Shown piece after piece: positions 25,854 to 35,124 of a DNA stretch of 58,473 nt. The stretch spans positions 1 through 58,473 of the forward strand of contig CAIWTU010000160.1 of assembly GCA_903915655.1 (NCBI GenBank), read 5' to 3'. Positions within the stretch are counted from its first letter, which is position 1, and every line of letters begins with the position of its first letter. This DNA is from an uncultured Geobacter sp. (GTDB lineage: Bacteria > Desulfobacterota > Desulfuromonadia > Geobacterales > Geobacteraceae). The translations under genes were made by a program, and so were the position numbers. The notes beneath the pieces were generated by a model, which saw only the letters and a program-made list of their open reading frames with translations, did no database searches and was not told where the DNA came from.

Positions 25854-27224
25854 TTATCGGTTTATGTAATTTCTGCAGTTTTCTACGAATGTAACCGCCA
25901 TCTTTGGGCAACTGCCGAAGTGGAGGTGGATGTAGGATGCCAGACAGTTTTTGTAGCGATATCCTTCCAGACCAAGGTCGAGACCGTTTTTGCTGACCTG
26001 GTAAGCCCGCTCAATTTTCTCCGGCATTTCCTCCATCTCCGAGTAGTGGAACTCGTGTCCCCGGGCGATATATCCATTTGCGCCGACCGGGGTATCTGCC
26101 AACAGTTCAACCTCCCGGTAGCCCAGGGCCTTTCTTCGCGTGAGCATCTGGGTGGCGACGGGGAAGATGCCGACAAAAGGGGTCAATGACTCCCCCCTGA
26201 TTCCCCTTGTCAGATAAATTAACCCGCCGCATTCTGCGTAGACAGGCATTCCCGACTCGATAGCCTCCCGGATTTCCACCTTCATTCTCTGGTTCGCTGC
26301 GAGGGGTTCTGCGTACAACTCAGGGTATCCACCGGGGAGATACAATCCACCGATCCCTTCGGGGAGCGCTTTGTCATCCAGAGGGGAAAATACAATAAGC
26401 TCGGCCCCTGCTTCCCTTAGCAGACGGAGGTTGTCTTCATAGACAAAACAGAATGCCAGGTCGCGAGCGACGGCTATTTTTACAGAAGGGGTCATCCCTT
26501 GAGATTGGCCATCGGTGTCCAATGTCAATGGGTGACCCCTTAAGGAGAGAATCGCTTCAAGGTCGATCTGTTTCCCTATTAGATCCGCCAGCTGTTCAAG
26601 GTAATTCCCCGGCAGTGGGCTCTCTCCTGCGGTTATAAGCCCCAGGTGGCGAGAGGGGATGCGCAACGCCTCATCCCGCAGGATGCAGCCGAAAATCCTG
26701 ATCCCGGTCGTGGAGGATTCCACGGCGTCCCTCAGTATCCGGCCATGTTTTTCGCTTCCTACATTGTTGAAAATTACTCCTGCGATATAGAGCTGGGGAT
26801 CGAAGTCGGCGAAGCCTTTTACGAGCGCTGCCACGCTTCGTGCCTGGCTTTTTGCGTCGACTACCAGAATAACCGGTGCATTGACGATTTTAGCAACCTG
26901 TGCCGTGCTCCCTGCATCAGAGACCCCATCGACGCCGTCAAAAAGACCCATGACCCCTTCGATGACTGCGATGTCCGCGTCTTGTGCATGACGAACCAGG
27001 GTTTCCAGGATGAACTCTTCGGGGCAGATCCATCCGTCCAGGTTCAGGGAGGGGCGTCCTGTTACGATTTGATGCCAGCCAGGATCGATAAAATCAGGTC
27101 CCACCTTGAAAGGGGCGACGACAAGCCCACGTCGCTGCATGCATGCCATAAGCCCCAGGGTTATGGTGGTTTTGCCGGAGCTGCTTTGAGGCGCGGCAAT
27201 GATGATGGAGTTCATGGAATTCAC
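25854..27224 (-). CDS. cbiA: Cobyrinate a,c-diamide synthase CbiA
   Basis: Glutamine-dependent amidation of side chains a and c of cobyrinic acid. The N-terminal ATPase half has the P-loop [22 protein letters not shown] and [12 protein letters not shown]; the C-terminal glutaminase half has [13 protein letters not shown], the nucleophile cysteine in [10 protein letters not shown] and [11 protein letters not shown]. The 456-residue length is normal. A GTG at 27224 overlaps the cobC stop and an ATG follows at 27215; the ATG is the likelier start because the domain begins immediately after it. Confidence 0.96.
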   Translation of the reverse strand: MNSMNSIIIAAPQSSSGKTTITLGLMACMQRRGLVVAPFKVGPDFIDPGWHQIVTGRPSLNLDGWICPEEFILETLVRHAQDADIAVIEGVMGLFDGVDGVSDAGSTAQVAKIVNAPVILVVDAKSQARSVAALVKGFADFDPQLYIAGVIFNNVGSEKHGRILRDAVESSTTGIRIFGCILRDEALRIPSRHLGLITAGESPLPGNYLEQLADLIGKQIDLEAILSLRGHPLTLDTDGQSQGMTPSVKIAVARDLAFCFVYEDNLRLLREAGAELIVFSPLDDKALPEGIGGLYLPGGYPELYAEPLAANQRMKVEIREAIESGMPVYAECGGLIYLTRGIRGESLTPFVGIFPVATQMLTRRKALGYREVELLADTPVGANGYIARGHEFHYSEMEEMPEKIERAYQVSKNGLDLGLEGYRYKNCLASYIHLHFGSCPKMAVTFVENCRNYINR

Positions 27225-27823
27225 CCGTTCAGCAACCTCACAACCGAGTTCCCATCTGCATAGTAGTCGATGATGTTTAGACAGCCGTAATCCTGTTCGA
27301 TTTTGAACAGGGATGAATGTGGCGCCCCGATGATGTTGAGCAGGATAACCCGGTTGACGCCGCCATGGGCAACCACCACTACCTCTTCACCTCTGTGTCT
27401 CCCCTCAATTTCGTGAATTGCCGGCATTACCCTGTTACTCAGGTCAAGCAGGTTTTCACCTCCAGGAGCCCGGTAGTTGACGAGGTCAGCGAGCCGCGCA
27501 TGCCATTCATCCGGGAATCTTTTCTCCAATTCCTGCCAGGACATCCCTTCCCAACTGCCGAAACTCATTTCTCTCAGCTCCCTTCTTGAATGCGGTTTGA
27601 TCCCGAATCCGGCGCAGATGATATCCGCCCCCCGGGTACAACGACTGAGATCACTGGTGTAGCAGGCAGATACCGGCTTATCCTGCAGCCGCTTCGCAAG
27701 TTGGTGATACTGGTCCACCCCTTTCGGCGTGAGCGGGACATCGGCCTGACCGTGGTAACGGAATATTTCGCTCCCTGCTATCTCGCCGTGGCGGACCAGA
27801 TATATGCGGGTTTTTTCCGTCAT
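27221..27823 (-). CDS. cobC: Alpha-ribazole phosphatase-type histidine phosphatase CobC
   Basis: A 200-residue histidine phosphatase with the catalytic RHG motif near the N-terminus ([12 protein letters not shown]), [16 protein letters not shown], the [10 protein letters not shown] block and the second catalytic histidine in [10 protein letters not shown]. In this operon it most likely dephosphorylates alpha-ribazole phosphate or the cobamide phosphate. The 3' end is coupled to cbiA and the 5' end overlaps cobS by 4 nt. Confidence 0.9.
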   Translation of the reverse strand: MTEKTRIYLVRHGEIAGSEIFRYHGQADVPLTPKGVDQYHQLAKRLQDKPVSACYTSDLSRCTRGADIICAGFGIKPHSRRELREMSFGSWEGMSWQELEKRFPDEWHARLADLVNYRAPGGENLLDLSNRVMPAIHEIEGRHRGEEVVVVAHGGVNRVILLNIIGAPHSSLFKIEQDYGCLNIIDYYADGNSVVRLLNG

Positions 27824-28578
27824 GCCAGAACCCCTTTCCCCTTCGTGAAGATGGAGATAATCAGGAGCAGAGACAGGACCTCGTTCAGTTCGCTTGCAAA
27901 GCCGATGATATCGCCGGTTATCCCCCCCAGCCTGTGATGAAACCAGGCTTTAACTCCCCAGGTTAGGAGATATGAGGCTATGAAAAGGGACAAACCGTTT
28001 GTCCCGAGGAGAAGGTACGCAATGGCAAGAGTAAATAAAGTGGCAAGCAGTAGCTGCAGCCATCCTGCTCTGTCGATGAAGAGGGTCCCGAGGCCGTCGG
28101 TTCTTGCCTTCTTCGAACCGACGGTGATCTGCACCTGGGCAAAGCGTCCCAACATAGGGAAGCAGAAGAGGGCTGCGTTCTTATATTCGATGGGAACGTG
28201 CAGCAGCGCCTGATATTTGAGGAGTAGCAGCAGAACCAGTCCTGTGGCCCCTGCTGCTCCGGTGGCGGAATCCTTCATGACCGCCAGGAAGCGCTCTCTA
28301 CCGCCGCGGGCAGCCACCCCGTCGCAGACATCTGCCAGTCCGTCCAGATGAAGTACGCCGGTCAGGATGGCAAGGATTGCAACCAGGAGCAAATCGACTA
28401 TTTCCCTGGGAAGTCTAAGGGAAAGGATGAAATTCGCAGCTACAAGGAGGGCGCCCAGGGTCACTCCGGCAAGTGGAAAAAAAGACATGGCTCTACCCAG
28501 CTCCTTTTCTTCGCAGCTGACGGAAAAGGGGAGGGGTATGATGGTCAGAAACTGCAGTGCTATAAGGTAGAGTCGCAT
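27820..28578 (-). CDS. cobS: Cobamide synthase CobS
   Basis: A 252-residue inner-membrane enzyme that joins adenosylcobinamide-GDP to the alpha-riboside of the lower ligand. It shows the family start LIALQFLTIIPLP, the acidic metal-binding motif HLDGLADVCDGVAARGGRER and the C-terminal HHRLGGITGDIIGFASELNE. About five hydrophobic segments are visible. It overlaps cobC by 4 nt and follows cobT by 25 bp. Confidence 0.96.
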   Translation of the reverse strand: MRLYLIALQFLTIIPLPFSVSCEEKELGRAMSFFPLAGVTLGALLVAANFILSLRLPREIVDLLLVAILAILTGVLHLDGLADVCDGVAARGGRERFLAVMKDSATGAAGATGLVLLLLLKYQALLHVPIEYKNAALFCFPMLGRFAQVQITVGSKKARTDGLGTLFIDRAGWLQLLLATLFTLAIAYLLLGTNGLSLFIASYLLTWGVKAWFHHRLGGITGDIIGFASELNEVLSLLLIISIFTKGKGVLA

Positions 28579-28603
28579 TGTTTTCCGTATTGGTGCAGAC
28601 TGG

Positions 28604-29692
28604 TCAGCCTTGGGGGGAGAGCAAACCCTCCCCCTGTATATTTTGTTCGGACACCCCTGCCTGTTCGAATGTCGCCATTTCCTTAAGAATCTTCACCCCC
28701 GCCTCGATAAGTCCCATGGCGAGAGCCGCTCCGGTCCCTTCACCGAGGCGGAGATTCAACTCTAGTATCGGCTCGGCGCCGAGGTGCTCCAGCATGAAGC
28801 GATGCCCGATCTCCACCGACTGGTGGGCGGCAAAGATGTACTCTCTGATGTTGGGATGCATCTCCGCTGCGATGAGTGCCCCGGCGGTGGAGATGAAGCC
28901 GTCGATTACGACCGGAATCCGGTTTGCTGCGCTCCCTATGACCAGTCCGGCAATGGCTGCGATCTCCAGACCGCCAACTTTGGCAAGCAGATCAAGAGGG
29001 TCGGCCGGGTCGGGTTTGTTGATCTCCAGACCCCTTTCTATGACGGCGATTTTGTTCTTCAGGGCGGCATCGGATATGCCGGTCCCGCGATGGGTGACCT
29101 TGCCGACAGGTAGTCCAGAGATTGCGGCGATAATTGCGGAAGCTGAGGTGGTATTGCCGATCCCCATCTCTCCGCTCCCCATCATGGCAATCCCTTCATT
29201 TTTACAGCCGTTAGCCAGTTCAATACCTGATTCTATGGCGGCAATAGCGACCTCACGGCTCATGGCCGGACCTTTGGTAAAATTCCTGGTTCCCCACGAA
29301 AGCTTACGGTTTATCAGTCCGGGGAGTGGTCCGAAATCGTAATCGACCCCCATATCGACGACCCGAACTTCCGCTCCTGCGTGACGTGCGAGTACGTTGA
29401 TGCCGGCCCCGCCACGAAGAAAATTGAAGACCATCTGCGGGGTAACCTCCTTCGGGAAGGCCGAAACTCCCTCTTCCACCACGCCATGGTCGGCGGCAAA
29501 AGTGAATATGACCTTTTTGGCCGTGTCCGGTTCCATGGTCCCTGTTATCGCGGCAAAGCGCCGGGCGAATTCCTCCAGCCTGCCGAGAGAGCCGAGCGGC
29601 TTGGTCTTGTTGTCCAGTATTGTCTGGGCCTGTTCCAGAAGTGCGGTGTCAATGGGTCGAATTATTGCCAGAGTGTTCTGCAAGAGTTTCAT
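28604..29692 (-). CDS. cobT: Nicotinate-nucleotide:base phosphoribosyltransferase CobT
   Basis: Makes the alpha-ribotide of the lower-ligand base. Diagnostic blocks are [36 protein letters not shown], the glycine-rich [18 protein letters not shown] and [20 protein letters not shown] with the catalytic glutamate region. The length of 362 is near normal. With a BzaF-like enzyme in the same operon, the likely substrate is 5-hydroxybenzimidazole rather than 5,6-dimethylbenzimidazole (inference). Confidence 0.96.
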   Translation of the reverse strand: MKLLQNTLAIIRPIDTALLEQAQTILDNKTKPLGSLGRLEEFARRFAAITGTMEPDTAKKVIFTFAADHGVVEEGVSAFPKEVTPQMVFNFLRGGAGINVLARHAGAEVRVVDMGVDYDFGPLPGLINRKLSWGTRNFTKGPAMSREVAIAAIESGIELANGCKNEGIAMMGSGEMGIGNTTSASAIIAAISGLPVGKVTHRGTGISDAALKNKIAVIERGLEINKPDPADPLDLLAKVGGLEIAAIAGLVIGSAANRIPVVIDGFISTAGALIAAEMHPNIREYIFAAHQSVEIGHRFMLEHLGAEPILELNLRLGEGTGAALAMGLIEAGVKILKEMATFEQAGVSEQNIQGEGLLSPQG

Positions 29693-29713
29693 GGTTGATA
29701 TCCTCTGTTATTG

Positions 29714-30232
29714 CTATTTCAGTCTCAGCGGTATCCCCGAAAAGAGGAGATGAACCTCATCAGCCGCCGCTGCCAGGATCTCATTCGTTTCGCCCGCCAG
29801 ATCGCGGAAGGTTCTGGCCAGGGCGTTTTCAGGCACTATCCCCATCCCCACCTCGTTGGAAACTAGAATGAGATCAGTTTCCAGGGCGGGGAACAAATTC
29901 GCCAGGGCACGGACCTCCTTGAGTACCAGGTATGGATCGTTATGGAGGAGCAACAGGTTGCTGATCCAGAGGGTTATGCAGTCGACCAGGATGGCCCCGT
30001 ACTCTCCGTCTGGGGAGCTGATGGCGCGGGCCAGCTCCAAAGGCTCCTCGACCGTTTGCCATACATCACCGCGCCGAACACGATGTGCTGCTATCCGCTT
30101 CGCCATCTCGGTGTCTTTTGCCTGAGCGGTTGCGATATAGCAAAGGGGCGACCCCAACTCTTCGGCAATGCTTTCTGCCAGTCGACTTTTCCCGCTTCGT
30201 GCCCCGCCTGTTATGAAAATTACTCTTGCCAT
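29714..30232 (-). CDS. cobU: Adenosylcobinamide kinase/guanylyltransferase CobU
   Basis: A bifunctional enzyme of ~172 residues that activates adenosylcobinamide to the GDP form. The domain starts at the second possible methionine, ATG 30232, with VIFITGGARSGKSRLAE (P-loop); the longer frame from 30289 reads through the riboswitch terminator and is rejected. The substrate block HRVRRGDVWQTVEEPLEL and DCITLWISNLLL, and LVSNEVGMGIVPENALARTFRD are typical. It is the first gene after the riboswitch, and its ATG directly follows the terminator T-run. Confidence 0.94.
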   Translation of the reverse strand: MARVIFITGGARSGKSRLAESIAEELGSPLCYIATAQAKDTEMAKRIAAHRVRRGDVWQTVEEPLELARAISSPDGEYGAILVDCITLWISNLLLLHNDPYLVLKEVRALANLFPALETDLILVSNEVGMGIVPENALARTFRDLAGETNEILAAAADEVHLLFSGIPLRLK

Positions 30233-30264
30233 AAAAAAACCCCGTCTCCAATGGAGAGACAGGG
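30233..30264 (-). terminator. Intrinsic terminator of the cobalamin riboswitch
   Basis: On the minus-strand RNA, a 9-bp stem (30256-30264 with 30240-30248) and a 7-nt loop are followed by seven U (30239-30233). The T-run ends directly at the cobU ATG. The 3' arm carries the only purine-rich GAGACGGGG stretch near the start codon, so the hairpin would both end transcription and cover the ribosome binding site. Confidence 0.88.
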
Positions 30265-30330
30265 TTCGAAATCCGGCTTGATGATGCAAGAAGGGCTTCG
30301 GTGCCTCTCCCTCGGAGGTTCCACGTTGCT

Positions 30331-30522
30331 TCGGCCTGGCAGGTTTCCTGACTTGCGGATCAATTTACTTGCTGTGCCTTCCCGATCTTTACGCTTTCAC
30401 CGATATTCAAAGGTGTTGTCGCAATCCAGTTCAGTGGCATTCAGTACAGCTTTCATCACCGCGTACAGTTGCGGGGCAGTGAGGGATTTTAACCCTCTTC
30501 CCTATTATCTCCGGCCGTTTTG
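30331..30522 (-). promoter_or_regulatory. Cobalamin riboswitch aptamer
   Basis: Read on the minus strand, the conserved core is clear: GGGAA, then a GGTTAAAATCCC-type arm, CTGCCCCGCAACTGTA, later GGGAAGGC, and the B12 box AAGTCAGGAAACCTGCC (30338-30354). A closing P1 helix can pair CGGCC near 30513-30517 with GGCCG near 30333-30337. It lies between the operon promoter and the terminator before cobU. The expected action is that cobalamin binding favours the terminator and lowers expression of the whole cobamide operon. Confidence 0.95.
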
Positions 30523-30668
30523 CCTTCGAACGTATAAACTGTGCTGGCGGCGTCAGCGGCTCCTCGAAGTACTTCATAAGCACCCTCGAGTCACCTTTTT
30601 CCTGCCGCCCCGTTCTACGCTCGAATGCAAGCCGACCTTTCGAGCACCTGGTCGATTGGTATTAAATT
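30523..30668 (-). promoter_or_regulatory. Extra structured-looking 5' leader upstream of the riboswitch
   Basis: About 145 nt of transcribed leader lie between the predicted start point and the aptamer. It is GC-rich and carries several TTCGA/TCGAA copies plus complementary arms (GGCGGC with GCCGCC; CTCGAA with TTCGAG), so it could fold independently. I do not recognise a known RNA family and no peptide-coding frame with a good start is evident. Confidence 0.4.
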
Positions 30669-30675
30669 GTATGGT

Positions 30676-30705
30676 ATACTAGGCAGAGACCCTCTTAAAT
30701 GTCAA
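30676..30705 (-). promoter_or_regulatory. Sigma-70-like promoter of the cobamide operon
   Basis: On the minus strand a perfect TTGACA (30705-30700) is followed after 18 bp by TAGTAT (30681-30676). Transcription would start near 30668 and give a leader of ~435 nt before cobU. It lies just after the 3' end of nfnB. Confidence 0.8.
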
Positions 30706-30723
30706 TGGAATTAAGGGCTCTAT

Positions 30724-32199
30724 TCACTTTGCCGGCCTATCGGTCCATTCAGCCTGCGGGAGTAGCTGTTCGGGCCAGCTATTGTTTCCGGAAAGGTAGT
30801 CGTGCATGGCCCGGGCAGCCTTCTTGCCGGCGCCGATGGCAAGGATGACGGTTGCAGCGCCGGTGACGATATCACCACCGGCGAATACGCCAGGTTTTGT
30901 GGTCCGTCCCTCTTCGTCGGCGATGAAATAGCCGCGTGCGTTGGTGTCAACGCCTGTGGCTGTTGAAGCGACGATGGGGTTTGCCGACTGACCGATTGCG
31001 ACCACTGCCATGTCTACATCGACGATAAATTCCGAACCTTTGAGTGGAATCGGCCGTCGCCGTCCCGAACTGTCCGGTTCGCCAAGTTCCATCCGAATAC
31101 ACTCGATTCCCTTTATCCAGCCGAGTTCATTGCCGATAAAGCGAACCGGGTTTACCAGAAAGTTGAATTTGACACCTTCCTCATCTGCATGCTCGACTTC
31201 CTCAACCCTTGCCGGCATTTCAACGCGGCTTCGCCGGTAGAGGATCGTTGCCTCCTCGGCGCCAAGACGGAGCGCCATGCGTACTGCATCCATGGCCACA
31301 TTGCCCCCCCCGAGCACCGCAACGCGATTGCCTCGTGCCACTGGAGTCGTGTAGTTGGGGAAGAGGTAAGACTTCATCAGGTTGCAGCGGGTAAGGTATT
31401 CGCTGGCGGAATAGACCCCGTTCAGGTTTTCTCCCGGTATATTCAGGAAGCTCGGAGCGCCTGCGCCGTTGCCCAGAAATATGGCATCGAACTCTTCGAG
31501 CAACTCGTCAACAGTTGCCGTCCGTCCGACTATGAAATTGTTTACAAGTTTTACGCCAAGTTGTTGAATGATATCCAGTTCCCGGCGAACTATCTCCTTG
31601 GGGAGCCTGAATTCCGGAATTCCGTAGATGAGCACCCCCCCCGGCTTGTGGAGGGCTTCAAAGAGGGTAACTTCATGTCCCAGCTTGATCAGATCTCCGG
31701 CTGCGGTAATTCCTGCTGGCCCGGCGCCGACAACTGCAACTTTTTTCCCCGTTGGGGGGGCGATTGCGGGGAGCGGCAATTCCTGCTCAAAGAGGGCGAA
31801 GTCGCTGGCAAATCTTTCCAGGCGGCCGATAGCCACGGGCTTGAATTTCTTTCCCATGACACAGGTTAGTTCACACTGTGTCTCCTGGGGACAAACCCTC
31901 CCGCAAACGGCGGGGAGGGCCGAGCTTGCCCGCAGGATGCGGGCTGCTTCAAGGAAGTCGCCTTCTGCTATTTTACCGATGAAGCCAGGTATGTCGATCT
32001 CCGCCGGACAGTTGAGAACGCACTGGGGCTTTTTACACATAAGGCAGCGAGCAGCTTCGTCCATTGCGGTTTCCTTCCCCCAGCCGACGGCCACTTCATC
32101 AAAATTCTTCACCCGTATCGATGCAGCCTGAGTCGGCATCGGATGCCGAGGAATAGCGCAACGCTCGGCGACGCTCAAATCTTTTTTCCGGCTATTCAA
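30724..32199 (-). CDS. nfnB: NfnB/GltD-like large subunit of ferredoxin-NADP+ oxidoreductase
   Basis: A 491-residue flavoprotein with an N-terminal ferredoxin-like domain carrying eight cysteines in two groups (C52, C55, C60, C64; C99, C103, C109, C113), followed by FAD- and NADPH-binding Rossmann domains (VAVVGAGPAGITAAGDL; VAVLGGGNVAMDAVRMA). It was often annotated as glutamate synthase small chain, but it is paired with the FAD/NAD subunit encoded just upstream, which is the NfnAB arrangement. That complex couples NADH and reduced ferredoxin to NADP+ reduction by flavin bifurcation. The 5' end overlaps nfnA by 4 nt. Confidence 0.88.
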   Translation of the reverse strand: MNSRKKDLSVAERCAIPRHPMPTQAASIRVKNFDEVAVGWGKETAMDEAARCLMCKKPQCVLNCPAEIDIPGFIGKIAEGDFLEAARILRASSALPAVCGRVCPQETQCELTCVMGKKFKPVAIGRLERFASDFALFEQELPLPAIAPPTGKKVAVVGAGPAGITAAGDLIKLGHEVTLFEALHKPGGVLIYGIPEFRLPKEIVRRELDIIQQLGVKLVNNFIVGRTATVDELLEEFDAIFLGNGAGAPSFLNIPGENLNGVYSASEYLTRCNLMKSYLFPNYTTPVARGNRVAVLGGGNVAMDAVRMALRLGAEEATILYRRSRVEMPARVEEVEHADEEGVKFNFLVNPVRFIGNELGWIKGIECIRMELGEPDSSGRRRPIPLKGSEFIVDVDMAVVAIGQSANPIVASTATGVDTNARGYFIADEEGRTTKPGVFAGGDIVTGAATVILAIGAGKKAARAMHDYLSGNNSWPEQLLPQAEWTDRPAK

Positions 32200-33047
32200 C
32201 GAGAACCTCCATGGCAGGCCCCGTGTTCGTGGTAGTACACGAGAGCTTCCTGCTCCTGCCTGCTGTACATTTTCTGACGCGACATCATCTCATCCCAGTC
32301 CACTTCATGGCCGTCGAAATCAATCCCTTCGGAACAGACGAAGCGGGTTTTTCCTGCGACCGTCACCCGGCATGAACCACACATCCCCGTACCGTCCACC
32401 ATAACGGAATTGAGGGACACCATGGTTTTTATCTTCAAGGGCCTGGTCATTTCTGAAATTACCTTCATCATGATCGGAGGTCCGACGGGAAAGATCATTT
32501 TTATTGATTCACCCCTGTCCAACAGATCCTGGAGCACGTCAGAGACAAAACCCTGTTTGCCATAACTTCCATCATTGGTTGCCACATGTACTTCGTCACA
32601 GAGGGCCTGCAAGATATCTTCGCAAATAAGGACCCCCTTTGTTTTGCAGCCGAGTATCGCTATTACACGGTTTCCTGCCTCCTTGAAGGCCCTTGCGACA
32701 GGGTATCCGGCTGCTATGCCGAATCCGCCCCCCACCATGACGAAGGTTCCGTCCAGCTTCGTCACATGGGTAGGGTTCCCCAGCGGCCCGACCATGTCGA
32801 GAATGGTATCACCGACATCGAGGCTGGCAAGCAGTTCTGTCGAGGCGCCGATTTCCTGGAAATAGATCTCCACGGTGCCGTCCGACCTGTTCCAATTGGC
32901 TATGGTAAGCGGGATTCGTTCGCCCATTTCTTCGATACGCATCATGAGAAACTGACCGGCCCGGCATTTGCTTGCGATGAGGGGAGCCGAAACCCGCATC
33001 TGCCAGGTGCGCTCGGTCAGCATTTTTTTGTATAGTATGGTGTGCAT
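32196..33047 (-). CDS. nfnA: NfnA-type FAD/NAD-binding subunit
   Basis: A 283-residue protein of the dihydroorotate dehydrogenase electron-transfer subunit family. Order: FAD-binding barrel (RIPLTIANWNR; LDMVGPLGNPT), NAD-binding domain (FVMVGGGFGIAAGYPVAR; VGPPIMMK) and a C-terminal [2Fe-2S]-type segment (GMCGSCRVTV; RFVCSEG). With the adjacent NfnB it forms the electron-bifurcating transhydrogenase. Start ATG 33047 gives MHTILYKKML directly at the domain. Confidence 0.88.
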   Translation of the reverse strand: MHTILYKKMLTERTWQMRVSAPLIASKCRAGQFLMMRIEEMGERIPLTIANWNRSDGTVEIYFQEIGASTELLASLDVGDTILDMVGPLGNPTHVTKLDGTFVMVGGGFGIAAGYPVARAFKEAGNRVIAILGCKTKGVLICEDILQALCDEVHVATNDGSYGKQGFVSDVLQDLLDRGESIKMIFPVGPPIMMKVISEMTRPLKIKTMVSLNSVMVDGTGMCGSCRVTVAGKTRFVCSEGIDFDGHEVDWDEMMSRQKMYSRQEQEALVYYHEHGACHGGSR

Positions 33048-33066
33048 GGGAACCTCGTCTCTTTTG

Positions 33067-33086
33067 GGGTGTCAGGCCTGGCACCC
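33067..33086. repeat. GGTGTCAGG/CCTGGCACC palindrome between engB and nfnA
   Basis: A 10-bp inverted repeat without a loop and with one wobble mismatch, of the GGTGCCAGGCCTGACACC type that recurs between genes in many proteobacteria. It lies in the 44-bp gap between engB and nfnA. Confidence 0.6.
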
Positions 33087-33091
33087 TCTTT

Positions 33092-33697
33092 TTATCGGAG
33101 CTCTTCTACCCGGATCTCCGCAAGGAGCGCTTCAATTCTGCTCCATATTCCGTCCTTCCCTTCCCTCGAGAGGGCCGAAAAAAAACTGAGTTCACCCTTG
33201 GGGACTCCCATAGACCGCGCGATCAGGTTCGCTTGCCGGGCCTTCTCATTCTTTGAAACCTTGTCGCACTTGGTTATTACCAGGAGGGGAGGGATGGAGA
33301 ATTCGCGGAGCCAATTCAGCAGGCGCACATCTTCGGCGCAGGGGAGACGGCGAATATCCAGAATGAGAACCACTCCGAGCAGATTGTCCCTGACGGTCAG
33401 GTATTTCTCGATCATTGGCACCCACTGTTTTTTCACATCCAGCGGTACTCGTGCGAAACCGTATCCCGGCAGGTCCACCAGCATGAATTGCTGGTTTACC
33501 TCAAAGAAGTTTATGCACTGGGTTCTCCCGGGGGTCGAACTGGTGCGAACCAGGTTTTTCCTTTGAACCAGGACATTGATGAGGGAAGATTTGCCTACGT
33601 TGGAGCGTCCGACAAAGGCAATTTCAGGCCGATCGCCTTCTGGATACTGGTCTGGGTAAACGGCGCCTTTTATGAATTCGGTGCTCTTGATGATCAT
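33092..33697 (-). CDS. engB: Ribosome biogenesis GTPase EngB (YihA/YsxC)
   Basis: A small essential-type GTPase of about 200 residues that assists large-subunit assembly. The motifs are G1 [10 protein letters not shown]2 around TSSTPGRT, G3 DLPGYGFA and G4 TKCD, in that order. The frame is open to 33715, but the conserved [10 protein letters not shown] block starts just after ATG 33697, so I use that start. Convergence or coupling with nfnA is not indicated; a palindromic repeat separates them. Confidence 0.95.
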   Translation of the reverse strand: MIIKSTEFIKGAVYPDQYPEGDRPEIAFVGRSNVGKSSLINVLVQRKNLVRTSSTPGRTQCINFFEVNQQFMLVDLPGYGFARVPLDVKKQWVPMIEKYLTVRDNLLGVVLILDIRRLPCAEDVRLLNWLREFSIPPLLVITKCDKVSKNEKARQANLIARSMGVPKGELSFFSALSREGKDGIWSRIEALLAEIRVEELR

Positions 33698-33908
33698 GTG
33701 CTTACATAACATCATACTACTACCTTGTCAACGGGGAAAGGGGGTGAAATGTCGCCGAAGCTCTTTTGTAAGGGGTCAGAAAATATTGTTTTCCCAGTTT
33801 GGTTCAGGCCCGTTACTTTTCACCGGCAACTGAAAAACCATTAATCGGTTGATTGTTAAGCGTCATACTGATATGTTTAGAACTATATCCGGCGGGTAGG
33901 GGCGGCAT

Positions 33909-34943
33909 ATGGGTAAGGAAATCACGCATATCTTTTTTGCAGAACAGACGGCGCACTCACTCAAAGATCCGGATAAAGATCCTTTTTCTACACTGCTGCA
34001 CGATTTCCCCCAATCATTTCATTTTGGCGCCATAGCCGCTGACACCTTTTTCTACGGAATCAGGATTCCTTTCATTGAAAAGGCATATTCCTGTGCGGGC
34101 GAAAAACTGCATGGTCTTGAGGGCAATGATACCAGTCTGCTTCCGCTCGAAATGCTGCGAGAGCTGAAGGAAAATCGTTCTGATCCTCTTTTCCGGGAAA
34201 AGCTTGCCTTTGTATGCGGGTTTCTGACCCATGTGGCGCTGGATTCGGTGCTTCATCCCTCAATTTATTATTTCAGCGGCAACTACCACCATGAATGCCC
34301 CAAAGAGAGAGCTGATGCGAGAACAAGGCATCGTCTTATCGAGTCATGGATTGATCTCTTTCTGCTGCAACAAGCATCGATTGATCTGAAGGATTACAGG
34401 TTTATTGGCGACATCCGGCGGAATTCATCGATCAACCGCGATCTTCTCCGGTTTTTTCATCGGGCCTTTGCTCGGACGGGTGATGGCGATGAAGCTTCCT
34501 GGAAATTCCTGAAGCGGGGTTATGATGTGCAGATGTTGCTGAACAGCGTATTCCCCCAGGCTTTCTGGGGAAGAGTTGTTGAAGCGGCCAATCGAACTTC
34601 AAAAGGGAAGTTAAGGACTTTCATGGCACTGTTTTACCCTTGGGATTACAAGGAGATACCTGCGGCTATAATAGATTTTCGGGTTTACCTGCACCCGGTG
34701 ACCGGAGAGGAGGTCCAGAAGGACTTCCAGACCCTCTGGACCGAGGCAGTGCAGAGAGGAATAGACTTTTTACAGGCGGCAAGGGAATATATCTACGAAG
34801 ATGGTGATCAGGAGAAGCTTCGGGACGTCGTAAAGGGCTACAGCCTCAGCATGGGGCTGGTTGGGGTACCTGCAAGAAGCGCCGGCTATTTCGACTCTCT
34901 GCCGTTGAACAGTATATGGGCCTACGGAAACCTGGGGCTTTAG
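33909..34943 (+). CDS. Zinc-dependent phospholipase C family protein
   Basis: A 344-residue all-alpha protein with the pattern of the zinc-dependent phospholipase C/S1-P1 fold family: an early histidine (EITHIFFAEQTAH), FHFGAIAADTFFYG with H and D, FVCGFLTHVALDSVLHP with H and D, and a downstream RHRLIESWIDLFLL helix. No signal peptide is seen, so a cytoplasmic role is likely and a secreted toxin is unlikely. The substrate is unknown. It precedes ppk1 on the same strand but is separated by a terminator-like hairpin. Confidence 0.78.
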   Translation: MGKEITHIFFAEQTAHSLKDPDKDPFSTLLHDFPQSFHFGAIAADTFFYGIRIPFIEKAYSCAGEKLHGLEGNDTSLLPLEMLRELKENRSDPLFREKLAFVCGFLTHVALDSVLHPSIYYFSGNYHHECPKERADARTRHRLIESWIDLFLLQQASIDLKDYRFIGDIRRNSSINRDLLRFFHRAFARTGDGDEASWKFLKRGYDVQMLLNSVFPQAFWGRVVEAANRTSKGKLRTFMALFYPWDYKEIPAAIIDFRVYLHPVTGEEVQKDFQTLWTEAVQRGIDFLQAAREYIYEDGDQEKLRDVVKGYSLSMGLVGVPARSAGYFDSLPLNSIWAYGNLGL

Positions 34944-34978
34944 CTGTCGGTTCGGTTTGCTCGCAGGTGCGATTTGAT

Positions 34979-35008
34979 AAAATCCTCCCTTGGCAAAGGG
35001 GGGATTTT
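34979..35008 (+). terminator. Hairpin and T-run after the phospholipase-like gene
   Basis: Arms 34979-34991 and 34996-35008 pair over 13 positions with one wobble, and the second arm ends in TTTTT. It is of the AAATCCCCC...GGGGGATTT repeat type, so it may be both a dispersed repeat and a functional intrinsic terminator. Confidence 0.7.
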
Positions 35009-35124
35009 TAATTTGTTGGCATTTCCCTTGCTTACCTGGATACATCCAGTAAGCTGACGTTCTCTGCAGGATTTGTTTTTAATCACAATTTCGGGTATCC
35101 ATTGAAGAGGTTTGCGGGGTAATA

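Noticed and set aside
30724-32199. Annotation as glutamate synthase small subunit
   Set aside because: There is no large GltB subunit nearby and the gene overlaps an NfnA-type partner.
33716-33908. Possible riboswitch upstream of the phospholipase-like gene
   Set aside because: I looked for c-di-GMP and other known aptamer cores and saw none.
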